10,348 bases of DNA, taken from assembly GCA_036276195.1 (NCBI GenBank), contig DATBED010000059.1, positions 1 through 10,348 on the forward strand, in the 5' to 3' direction. The position numbers and the translations under genes are program-made. The notes under the pieces are model-generated. The model searched no databases. It was not told the origin of the DNA and saw only the letters and a list, made by a program, of their open reading frames with translations. Source of the DNA: DATBED01 sp036276195 (lineage in GTDB: Bacteria; Patescibacteriota; Saccharimonadia; Saccharimonadales; UBA4665). Of this stretch, positions 1-5,481 are shown piece after piece (the first letter of the stretch is position 1; each line of letters opens with the position of its first letter).

Positions 1-32
1 CTACCGCCACCTAGACCTCCGGATCCACTCAT
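1..32 (-). CDS. 5' end of an unidentified Gly/Ser-rich protein (runs off the left edge)
   Basis: An ATG at 32-30 on the minus strand opens a frame that reads MSGSGGLGGG before the window ends. It is preceded by a good Shine-Dalgarno (GGGAG, four bases before the ATG) and, further up, by a promoter at 70-98. Only ten codons are visible, so no family can be named. Gly-rich starts like this occur in several short proteins, for example YbaB-type nucleoid proteins, but that is only a guess. It lies downstream of murA on the same strand, with 115 bp between them and its own promoter, so it need not be in an operon with murA. Confidence 0.5.
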   Translation of the reverse strand, partial: MSGSGGLGGG

Positions 33-69
33 AGTACTCCCGTTCCTCTTAAAATTTAGTGTCTACATG

Positions 70-98
70 AATATACTATAAAAATGAAAATAATGCAA
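70..98 (-). promoter_or_regulatory. Sigma-70-type promoter for the gene starting at 32
   Basis: On the minus strand there is a -35-like TTGCAT (98-93), a 17-bp spacer and a -10-like TATATT (75-70). Transcription would start near 63, giving a leader of about 30 nt that contains the GGGAG ribosome binding site of the left-edge gene. The surrounding DNA is very AT-rich. Confidence 0.5.
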
Positions 99-147
99 GT
101 AAATTACATAATACTTATGCTAAAACGTGGTATTGATAAAAGTGCAA

Positions 148-1671
148 TTAAATGTCGTGTAGTACGGTGATCTTGGCGCCAAGCGAGTTCAGACGGTCAG
201 CCAAGTCTTCATAGCCCCGATTAATGGTATAAACGTTACGCAAAATGGAGTTACCTGGCGCGGCTAGCATGCCAATTAATAGCATCACGGCCGGGCGTAT
301 ACCACTGGGGCACACCAAGTCGGCTGGTTTCCAGCGGGTCGGGCCCTCGATGAATACACGGTGCGGGTCGGCTAGCTGTAGATTAACGCCAATCTTCTTC
401 ATCTCGGCGTACATAAGAGCGCGGTCTTCATAAACCCAGTCATGAATCAGGGTGCGCCCCTTGGCCACGGCGGCAATCGGCACAAAGTAGGGCAGGTGAT
501 CGATGTTCAGACCGGGGAAGATATTAGGGTGGATCTTATCGGCCGGGGCAATCAAACCGTTATCGTGTTTATGGATAGTGATGTCAGTTAGGTCAGTGTG
601 GCCATTGAGGGCTTTATAAGTTGGTGTGACCTCTGTTTTGAGGCCCATTTTTTCCAATTTTAGTAACTCGAGCTCCAGGAACTCAATGGGCGCACGGCGG
701 ATGGTTATAGAAGAGTTGGTCGTTACGGCCGCCGAAATGAAGGTCATGGCCTCCACCGGGTCTTCGGCCGGCGAGTAGGTAATATTTTTCTTGATGTCTT
801 TCACCCCATGGACTCTAAGAGTGCTGGTACCGATACCTTCAATTTTGACACCCAGGCGTTGCAAGAAGAAGCAGAGGTCTTGCACCATGTAGTTGGCGCT
901 GGCCATCTTAATGACCGTTTCGCCAGGGGTGCGAGCAGCCGCCATTAAGATGTTTTCGGTGGTAGTATCACCAGATTCGTATAATACAACTGACCGTGCA
1001 GGAATGATCGGATTAGCGGTAACTTGATAGCGGCCCGATTTGGTAAACACGCCGACACCAAACTCTTCCAGGCCGTATAAGTGAGGCAGCACGGTGCGCC
1101 GACCAAGGTCGCAGCCGCCGGCGTAAGGAATGTGGAACTCCTTGGCAAGATGCATCAGCGGGCCAATAAACATCAGCACGCTGCGGGTTTTACGAGCCGC
1201 TTCTTGGTTCATTTTGTCGAGATTGAGCTTGGCTGGGGGCTTGATTTCGAGGTCGCTTTCGCCGGTCCAGCGCACCGCCACGCCAATGCTGGTTAAGACC
1301 TCTACCAGCCGGTTAACTTCTTCTATGCGCGCAACGTTCTTCAGCCTGGTGGTACCCTGATTAAGCAAACTGGCGCACAACAAGGCCACGGTGGCGTTTT
1401 TGCTGGTTTTGAGAGTAATTTCGCCCTTCAGCTCGTGGCCGCCCTCAATTAATAGATTAATGGCGCCTTGGTTGAGACTAATTAAGGGCTTATTTAGGAC
1501 GTCGCTGATGCGGCCGAGGGTTTCTAAACTAAGGTTTTGCCGACCGTGCTCCATACGGTTAACAGCCGATTGCGAGGTACTGAGCCGCCTAGCAAACTCG
1601 GCCTGAGTCAAGCCTTTATCTTGCCGTACCTGAGCAATTAAGGTGCCGATCTTCTGGTTAGTGGAGGCCAT
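148..1671 (-). CDS. murA: UDP-N-acetylglucosamine 1-carboxyvinyltransferase with N-terminal XRE helix-turn-helix domain
   Basis: MurA transfers enolpyruvate from PEP to UDP-GlcNAc in the cytoplasm, the committed step of peptidoglycan precursor synthesis. The protein has 507 residues, against about 420 for ordinary MurA. The excess is an XRE/Cro-type HTH at residues 8-65 (LTQAEFARRL at 21-30, then the recognition helix around TSQSAVNRMEHG). The enolpyruvyl transferase part begins near 70. Visible active-site residues, with E. coli equivalents, are K91 (K22) in SKNA, R163 (R91), C187 (C115) in AGGCDLGRR, R192 (R120), D391 (D305) and R485 (R397) in INRGYE. Cys187 implies a fosfomycin-sensitive type of site. 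By hand alignment the E. coli Asp369 position is Gly457. There is no Shine-Dalgarno before the ATG; a -10 box ends nine bases upstream, so the mRNA is nearly leaderless. The gene is divergent from glyA. The HTH may autoregulate or sense pathway state; that is inference. Confidence 0.95.
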   Translation of the reverse strand: MASTNQKIGTLIAQVRQDKGLTQAEFARRLSTSQSAVNRMEHGRQNLSLETLGRISDVLNKPLISLNQGAINLLIEGGHELKGEITLKTSKNATVALLCASLLNQGTTRLKNVARIEEVNRLVEVLTSIGVAVRWTGESDLEIKPPAKLNLDKMNQEAARKTRSVLMFIGPLMHLAKEFHIPYAGGCDLGRRTVLPHLYGLEEFGVGVFTKSGRYQVTANPIIPARSVVLYESGDTTTENILMAAARTPGETVIKMASANYMVQDLCFFLQRLGVKIEGIGTSTLRVHGVKDIKKNITYSPAEDPVEAMTFISAAVTTNSSITIRRAPIEFLELELLKLEKMGLKTEVTPTYKALNGHTDLTDITIHKHDNGLIAPADKIHPNIFPGLNIDHLPYFVPIAAVAKGRTLIHDWVYEDRALMYAEMKKIGVNLQLADPHRVFIEGPTRWKPADLVCPSGIRPAVMLLIGMLAAPGNSILRNVYTINRGYEDLADRLNSLGAKITVLHDI

Positions 1672-1673
1672 AG

Positions 1674-1711
1674 ACTTGCAAGTATATCACATATGGTGTC
1701 AAATTTGCAAG
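1674..1711. repeat. Paired TTGCAAG sites flanking the murA -10 box
   Basis: TTGCAAG occurs at 1676-1682 and again at 1705-1711, 29 bp apart, close to three helical turns. The first copy sits in the perfect 10-bp palindrome ACTTGCAAGT (1674-1683), next to the expected transcription start. The second coincides with the -35. This layout suits a repressor, perhaps the HTH domain of MurA itself. However, TTGCA-type -35 boxes also appear at other promoters here, so the second copy may simply be a -35. Confidence 0.35.
1681..1710 (-). promoter_or_regulatory. murA promoter, near-leaderless
   Basis: On the minus strand, -35 TTGCAA (1710-1705), an 18-bp spacer and -10 TATACT (1686-1681). The -10 ends nine bases before the murA ATG, so transcription should begin within a few bases of the start codon. 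A TTGACA lies inside the spacer but is only 10 bp from the -10, too close to act as its -35. Confidence 0.55.
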
Positions 1712-1758
1712 AGGCCTTTGTGAGCCCGCCTCGATCTGGCCTAACGATTTAATCTCAT

Positions 1759-1787
1759 TTTAACCTAAAGCTGAAAATTGTTACAAT
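1759..1787 (+). promoter_or_regulatory. Probable glyA promoter
   Basis: A -10-like TACAAT (1782-1787) is preceded by a weak -35-like TTTAAC (1759-1764) with a 17-bp spacer. Transcription would start near 1794, leaving a leader of about 20 nt that contains the GGGGA ribosome binding site. The -10 lies inside the palindrome at 1781-1796. Confidence 0.4.
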
Positions 1788-1796
1788 TAATTGTAA
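1781..1796. promoter_or_regulatory. Perfect 16-bp palindrome over the glyA -10, probable operator
   Basis: TTACAATTAATTGTAA is its own reverse complement with no mismatch (arms TTACA and TGTAA about an ATTAAT core). It covers the -10 and the expected transcription start of glyA, where a bound dimeric repressor would block RNA polymerase. I do not recognise the motif as that of a named regulator. Confidence 0.45.
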
Positions 1797-1813
1797 ATAA
1801 GCGGGGAACCACC

Positions 1814-3094
1814 ATGCAAGACGATGCCGTAGCTGCCCTGATTGCCGCCGAAGAGAAGCGCCAACGCGAGGGTCTGGAACTAATTCCGTCCGAAAACTAT
1901 GTTAGCCGGGACGTGCTCAATGCTATGGGCAGTGTCTTCACCAACAAATACTCCGAAGGCTACCCCGGTCGGCGCTACTACGGTGGCCAAGAAAATACCG
2001 ATAAACTAGAACAACTAGCAATTGACCGCGCAAAAGAACTTTTTAAAGCCGACCACGCTAATGTGCAGCCACACTCCGGTGCTCCAGCTAATGAAATTGT
2101 CTACTTTGCCTGGTGCGAGCCAGGCGATGCCATTCTGGCCATGGACCTTAGTCACGGCGGCCACCTGACCCACGGTAACCCCATGACCATGTCGGCCAAG
2201 CTTTATAACTTCATTCCTTATAAAATGAAAGATCCGTCGACTGGCGAAATTGATTATGACGAACTGCGCCAGCTAGCACTCAAGCACAAGCCAAAAATTA
2301 TTTTAGCCGGTTTTAGTGCCTACCCGCGCGAATTGGATTATGCCAAATTCGCCGCAATTGGCAACGAGATCGGCGCGCTGCTAATGGCCGACATGGCCCA
2401 TATTGCCGGATTAATCGCCGGCGGTGTGGCCAAAAATCCCTTCGACTACGGTTTTCATGTCATTACCACAACTACGCACAAGACGCTACGCGGTCCTCGG
2501 GGCGGCCTGATTCTCACTAAAGGCAAGGTCGGTAATCCATTAAGGGCGCCAGAAAAAACCCTGGAAAACATTCCGACCTTAGTTGACCGGGCCAACTTCC
2601 CCGGTATGCAGGGCGGTCCGCACGAACATATCATCGCCGCCAAAGCCGTGGCCTTCCGCGAGGCCTTACAGCCGGACTTCAAAGATTATGCCAAGCAAAT
2701 CGTTAAAAACGCCAGCGCCCTGGCCGACGCCATGCTCGAGCAAGGTTTTAAATTGGTCACCGGCGGCACCAGCAATCACCTGATTTTGGCCGATGTTTAC
2801 GGCGCCTTCGGTATCGATGGTAAGGTGGCTGAAGAGGCGCTTGATAAAATCGGGCTGACTCTAAATAAAAACTCCATTGCCGATGACCCATTGCCGCCGT
2901 TTAAGCCGAGCGGCATACGCTTGGGCACCCCAGCCATTACCACTCGCGGCCTCACTGAAAAGCACATGCCACAAATCGCCGACTGGATGAAACAAGCCAT
3001 CGATAACAGAGAAGACCCAGCAAAGCTCAACAAGTTAAGAGACGAAGTGCGGCAATTTTGCCTGCAATTCCCGCTACCTAGCGACAGGATGTAA
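1814..3094 (+). CDS. glyA: Serine hydroxymethyltransferase
   Basis: This PLP enzyme interconverts serine plus tetrahydrofolate with glycine plus 5,10-methylene-THF, the main source of one-carbon units. I start it at the ATG at 1814 (426 residues, near the 417 of E. coli), which has GGGGA six bases upstream. A TTG at 1778 would add 12 residues unlike the family and would lie within the promoter region. Family landmarks are visible: LIPSENY (23-29, usually LIASENF), the substrate motif YSEGYPGRRYYGG with E48 at the E. coli E57 position, the PLP-contacting ADMAH (D193, H196), the Schiff-base lysine K223 in TTTTHKTLRGPRGG, and R369 in SGIRLGTPA, which holds the substrate carboxylate. All key residues are present, so the enzyme should be active. 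It is divergent from murA and convergent with murB, and is probably transcribed alone. Confidence 0.96.
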   Translation: MQDDAVAALIAAEEKRQREGLELIPSENYVSRDVLNAMGSVFTNKYSEGYPGRRYYGGQENTDKLEQLAIDRAKELFKADHANVQPHSGAPANEIVYFAWCEPGDAILAMDLSHGGHLTHGNPMTMSAKLYNFIPYKMKDPSTGEIDYDELRQLALKHKPKIILAGFSAYPRELDYAKFAAIGNEIGALLMADMAHIAGLIAGGVAKNPFDYGFHVITTTTHKTLRGPRGGLILTKGKVGNPLRAPEKTLENIPTLVDRANFPGMQGGPHEHIIAAKAVAFREALQPDFKDYAKQIVKNASALADAMLEQGFKLVTGGTSNHLILADVYGAFGIDGKVAEEALDKIGLTLNKNSIADDPLPPFKPSGIRLGTPAITTRGLTEKHMPQIADWMKQAIDNREDPAKLNKLRDEVRQFCLQFPLPSDRM

Positions 3095-3111
3095 GGGAAC
3101 GTTGAGCCCTT
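3093..3111 (+). terminator. Weak hairpin directly after glyA
   Basis: AAGGG (3093-3097), starting inside the glyA stop codon, can pair with CCCTT (3107-3111) across a nine-base loop. Only a short mixed T-rich tail follows, so it is a poor intrinsic terminator. A second possible stem with a seven-base arm and two G-T pairs lies near 3213-3231. The rest of 3095-3250, between the convergent glyA and murB, holds small hairpins such as TGCTTA/TAAGCA (3167-3181) but no gene that I can see. Confidence 0.25.
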
Positions 3112-3250
3112 TCTAAGGATGCCCGGACACCGTACGTACAAAAGCCGTACGCCTTAAAGGTGCCGATGCTTATTTTAAGCAGCGGGGGAGGAATTTGAGA
3201 CCGCTCCAAGTGTCGTCGAAGAACGGCGGCTTTAACGTCAACCCAGTCGG

Positions 3251-4276
3251 TCACGGTAGCAACTCCGGTTCCTGCTCAAGCGTGATGCCAAACTTGGCCT
3301 GCACGGCGGCCACGATTTTTTGCTTGAATATTAAGAGATCGGCCGTGCTGCGCGCCTTCTCATTGATTAATACCAAAGATTGCCGCGGCCAAGTGCCCAT
3401 ACCCGTCTCGGGATCATGAAAATCTTTAAAGCCCGCCTGCTCAATCAGCCAAGCCGCCGACAGTTTAATACCTTCATCAGCCGGCCAATGCGGCAGTGCC
3501 TCGTAGGTAGCTTGCAGCCCGACTAGCTGGTCTTCGCTAATGATAGGATTGCCAAAAAAGGAGCCCGTATTCTTAACTATAGCCGGATCGGGCAGTTTGC
3601 GTGTCCGGATAGCCACGACCGCTTCACGCAAAGCAGCTGGCGTGTAGTCATGAATGCTCTGCTCCTCAAAAAAAGCCTGCACGCTGGAGTAAAAGGGTGG
3701 CTGGGGGTTGCCACGGGTCAGATGCAGAGTTATAGATGTAATAAAGAAACGGCCGTGGTCGGTAGTCTTGAAGCGGCTGGTGCGGTAGCCAAAGGCGCAG
3801 TCACTACCGGCCAGAGTTACAAAGTCACCGGCTTGGGTATCGAAAGCCTCAATGGTAGTCAATGTTTGGGCAATCTCTTGGCCGTAAGCTCCGACATTTT
3901 GCACCGGTGTGGCGCCGGTTTTGCCCGGAATCAAACTCAAGGCCTCAATGCCAGTCAACCCAGCCGCTACACTACGTTCTACCACGCTATCCCAAACCTC
4001 GCCGGCGCCGACCGTGATATAGGTATTGGTTTCATCTTCCTCAAAAACCTCGTAGCGCATAATGTTGTTAACAATGACCAAACCAGGGAACCCCTCGTCT
4101 TTCCAGACAATATTGCTGCCACCGCCAATCATAATGGCTGGCACGCCATGGGTCTGGGCCCAGCTCAAGGCTTCGAGCACTTGCATGCGATCCGATACCT
4201 CCACCAGATAGGCCGCCTGGCCGCCTAATCCCATGGTCGAATGATTGACTAGACTGACGTTTTGGGCAATTTCCAT
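3251..4276 (-). CDS. murB: UDP-N-acetylenolpyruvoylglucosamine reductase (type I MurB)
   Basis: MurB is the FAD- and NADPH-dependent cytoplasmic enzyme that reduces the MurA product to UDP-MurNAc. The 341 residues match the E. coli length and the type I layout. The FAD-binding core has GGGSN (51-55) and LIPGKTGATPVQNVGAYG (115-132). The substrate domain has FGYRTSRFK (162-170, R165 at the E. coli R159 position) and the type I loop tyrosine in PFYSSV (Y196). The catalytic proton donor is S239 in NTGSFF, and the C-terminal glutamate is in LEQEPE (probably E336). The ATG at 4276 has no Shine-Dalgarno; a -10-like TTTAAT ends seven bases upstream. It is separated from its pathway partner murA by glyA and is divergent from an HTH gene that shares its promoter region. 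Confidence 0.95.
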   Translation of the reverse strand: MEIAQNVSLVNHSTMGLGGQAAYLVEVSDRMQVLEALSWAQTHGVPAIMIGGGSNIVWKDEGFPGLVIVNNIMRYEVFEEDETNTYITVGAGEVWDSVVERSVAAGLTGIEALSLIPGKTGATPVQNVGAYGQEIAQTLTTIEAFDTQAGDFVTLAGSDCAFGYRTSRFKTTDHGRFFITSITLHLTRGNPQPPFYSSVQAFFEEQSIHDYTPAALREAVVAIRTRKLPDPAIVKNTGSFFGNPIISEDQLVGLQATYEALPHWPADEGIKLSAAWLIEQAGFKDFHDPETGMGTWPRQSLVLINEKARSTADLLIFKQKIVAAVQAKFGITLEQEPELLP

Positions 4277-4279
4277 TAA

Positions 4280-4303
4280 TTTAATTAAACGTTAAATATT
4301 TAA
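4280..4303. promoter_or_regulatory. murB -10 region with two AT palindromes
   Basis: Between murB and the HTH gene, TTTAATTAAA (4280-4289) and TTAAATATTTAA (4292-4303) are both perfect palindromes, two bases apart. The first contains the murB -10-like TTTAAT (minus strand, 4289-4284), seven bases from the murB ATG. No convincing -35 for murB is visible. The palindromes could be operators or simply reflect very AT-rich DNA. Confidence 0.35.
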
Positions 4304-4322
4304 TTTTTGCTAATGCTTAAGC

Positions 4323-4352
4323 TTGCACAACAATGGTGCTGGGGATTATCAT
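4323..4352 (+). promoter_or_regulatory. Promoter of the HTH/DUF3467-like gene, near-leaderless
   Basis: TTGCAC (4323-4328), an 18-bp spacer and TATCAT (4347-4352, five of six matches to TATAAT). The -10 ends eight bases before the ATG at 4361, so transcription should start within a few bases of that ATG. This supports 4361 over the upstream TTG (4307) and ATG (4313), which would lie in or before the promoter. Confidence 0.5.
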
Positions 4353-4360
4353 GTAAAGAC

Positions 4361-4894
4361 ATGAGTGAGTCAAAGGCGCCATACGTTTCTTTGGGAAACC
4401 ATCTCAAATATGTCCGCGAACAATCCAAACAAAGTTTGGCTGAAGTTTCGGGGGCCGTTGAAATAGATGAGACCAAACTGGCCCGGATTGAAGCCGGCTT
4501 TGAGCGGCCAGATGAAGAAGTTCTACTACTGCTAATTAGCCATTTTAGGGTTCAAGACCGTGAAGCCGTCCAACTTTGGGAATTGGCCAACTACGATGCT
4601 GACATGCCAAACGACTTTCTGTCGGGACCCGATTTAAACCATCAAGGCAAACAAACCATTATGCTACTGGCCATGGATGTACGCACCATGTACAGCGACG
4701 GTTTTGAAATCACAGCCAACACGGCCGGCGTTACTTTGAATTTTAGCCAGTCTGTCGGTAAAAACCAATCGGCACCAATAGCGCGCGTCGGCATGAGCCG
4801 CGAGCAAGCTGAACAGCTTTTGAAAGCTCTAGAGAAGACCTTAATTAAGGTTAAATATCAAGGGCCAAACAAGCTGCTTCCCCCTTCGTTGTAA
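4361..4894 (+). CDS. XRE-family HTH protein with DUF3467-like C-terminal domain
   Basis: A 177-residue soluble protein. Residues 11-65 form an XRE-type HTH (LGNHLKYVREQS, then SLAEVSGAVEIDETKLARIEAG). Residues 98-162 resemble DUF3467: strands around DVRTMYSDGFEITANTAG, then ARVGMSREQAEQLLKALEKT, which matches the family's 'V.MS..HA..L...L' ending. DUF3467 has no known function, so this is a probable DNA-binding regulator with an unknown sensing or pairing domain. There is no Shine-Dalgarno; the ATG lies eight bases after a -10 box. It is divergent from murB with 84 bp between the start codons, a usual layout for a regulator that controls itself and its neighbour. Oddly, a frame in -1 stays open for 61 codons across its stop. 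Confidence 0.8.
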   Translation: MSESKAPYVSLGNHLKYVREQSKQSLAEVSGAVEIDETKLARIEAGFERPDEEVLLLLISHFRVQDREAVQLWELANYDADMPNDFLSGPDLNHQGKQTIMLLAMDVRTMYSDGFEITANTAGVTLNFSQSVGKNQSAPIARVGMSREQAEQLLKALEKTLIKVKYQGPNKLLPPSL

Positions 4895-5040
4895 AAAATC
4901 TTACAGACCTTGCCTTAGCAGAAGCCTATGCTGCAGGCGTTAACCTAAGTAAATTACATACAAAAGATAAAGTAGAAAGAGCTTATGACAACCGAACAAA
5001 TGCTTCGCAATTTGCATGCTCTGGCTGCCAGTACGGCTAA
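4855..5040 (+). other. Open -1 frame across the end of the HTH gene; possible lost extension or gene remnant
   Basis: In the frame -1 to the HTH gene, 61 codons are open from 4855 to a TAA at 5038-5040. From about 4882 the translation looks protein-like (FVVKNLTDLALAEAYAAG, then NLSKLHTKDKVERAYDNRTN), with ordinary codon use. No ATG, GTG or TTG is available to start it. One extra base in the C5 run at 4880-4884 would join it to the HTH protein after residues LLPP. It could be a frameshifted C-terminus, a decayed gene or chance. A tract that favours -1 slippage (TCCCCCT) is present but is not a canonical slippery heptamer. Confidence 0.25.
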
Positions 5041-5065
5041 GCCACTACCGAAGCCCAAAAAGTAG
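4985..5065 (+). CDS. Possible 26-residue micro-ORF, basic and proline-rich C-terminus
   Basis: An ATG at 4985 with purine-rich GAAAGAG just upstream opens 26 codons ending at TAG 5063-5065. The peptide begins MTTEQMLRNLHALAAS and ends with a Pro/Lys tail (KPLPKPKK). It overlaps the -1 frame at 4855-5040 and returns to the frame of the HTH gene, so it could also be the far end of a gene broken by two frameshifts. It resembles nothing I know. Confidence 0.25.
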   Translation: MTTEQMLRNLHALAASTAKPLPKPKK

Positions 5066-5069
5066 AGAA

Positions 5070-5162
5070 CTAAAACAGTACCGCCGAAATAAGTGCTCCG
5101 ATTGCCAGCCCCGCCCAAAACCTTCGCTTATTCTGGGCCTCTTGCTTCTTGCCCTTCTCCAT
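5070..5162 (-). CDS. Possible 30-residue single-pass membrane peptide
   Basis: The minus-strand frame from ATG 5162-5160 to TAG 5072-5070 encodes 30 residues. The first half is charged and mostly basic (MEKGKKQEAQNKRR). The second is a hydrophobic helix (FWAGLAIGALISAVLF) ending at the stop. Positive residues before a single hydrophobic helix suggest an N-in membrane peptide. A perfect TATAAT ends six bases before the ATG, so it would be leaderless; there is no Shine-Dalgarno and no clear -35. It is tail to tail with the micro-ORF ending at 5065, four bases apart. Small hydrophobic peptides include type I toxins and membrane regulators, but nothing here identifies which, if either. Confidence 0.4.
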   Translation of the reverse strand: MEKGKKQEAQNKRRFWAGLAIGALISAVLF

Positions 5163-5168
5163 ACCTAA

Positions 5169-5174
5169 ATTATA
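5169..5174 (-). promoter_or_regulatory. -10 box TATAAT six bases before the small membrane ORF
   Basis: On the minus strand TATAAT (5174-5169) is followed by TTAGGT and the ATG at 5162. A start at the usual distance would fall on the first base of that ATG. No convincing -35 is seen 16-18 bp upstream. Confidence 0.4.
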
Positions 5175-5385
5175 ACGCCAAAACCAGCCGGACGCCCTCA
5201 TCAACTCGTGACATCGTGCCAAAAGTGGTACACCTTCCAGGTTCCGCTCGGAACCGCCTCAAGGCTGAATTGCTGCGATGGCACGAGACATTCGAGGTAT
5301 CACCTCTGCCAACTCAAGCATAGTAACTACCGTGATGGATTAGAACCAAGACACCATTTGACCCAATAATTAGTACATACCAAGA
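5175..5385. other. Stretch without a supported gene
   Basis: I see no convincing gene here. A plus-strand frame ending at TAG 5321-5323 reads HLPGSARNRLKAELLRWHE near its end and could start at GTG 5216 or 5225, but it has no ribosome binding site and no recognised family. It may be a decayed fragment. The base composition falls from mixed to AT-rich from about 5340 onward, which may mark the left edge of the toxin-antitoxin segment. Confidence 0.3.
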
Positions 5386-5454
5386 GGCCATAACCCTTCT
5401 AACTAGTGCTATTGATGATATATGTTACGAGAGACTAGTTACTAGGTTACAGCC
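5386..5454. repeat. 69-bp imperfect inverted repeat downstream of the toxin gene
   Basis: The arms pair in three blocks: GGC (5386-5388) with GCC (5452-5454), TAACC (5391-5395) with GGTTA (5445-5449), and AACTAGT (5401-5407) with ACTAGTT (5434-5440). The internal mismatches are 2/2 and 5/4 bases, and the loop is 26 bases. It lies 28 bp beyond the toxin stop codon. It could be a structured 3' end of the toxin mRNA, a protein-binding dyad or an old recombination site. There is no T-run on either side that would make it a classical terminator. Confidence 0.45.
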
Positions 5455-5481
5455 ACGTTGTTTGCGATCAAGAGATTACCT

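Noticed and set aside
1778..1813. TTG start that would add 12 residues to GlyA
   Set aside because: The added residues lie in the promoter/palindrome region and have no family counterpart; the ATG at 1814 has GGGGA six bases upstream and gives the normal length.
3135..3181. Small hairpins between glyA and murB as terminators or a small RNA
   Set aside because: Stems are 5-6 bp, with no T-run on either strand and no promoter-like sequence for an RNA gene.
3650..4228. 192-codon plus-strand ORF opposite murB
   Set aside because: Long but entirely antisense to a well-conserved MurB, with no recognisable domain or ribosome binding site.
4307..4360. Upstream TTG/ATG starts for the HTH gene
   Set aside because: They lie in or before the TTGCAC/TATCAT promoter; the extra residues (MLMLKLAQQWCWGL) look unlike an HTH protein start.
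5093..5323. 76-codon plus-strand frame
   Set aside because: Its first part overlaps the better micro-ORF on the other strand, it has no ribosome binding site, and I recognise no family; at most the last 35 codons are a remnant.
5337..5347. GGTTCTAATCC on the minus strand, similar to a tRNA/tmRNA T-loop
   Set aside because: The flanking bases do not form a T-stem and no acceptor stem, CCA end or tmRNA tag frame with a stop is present.
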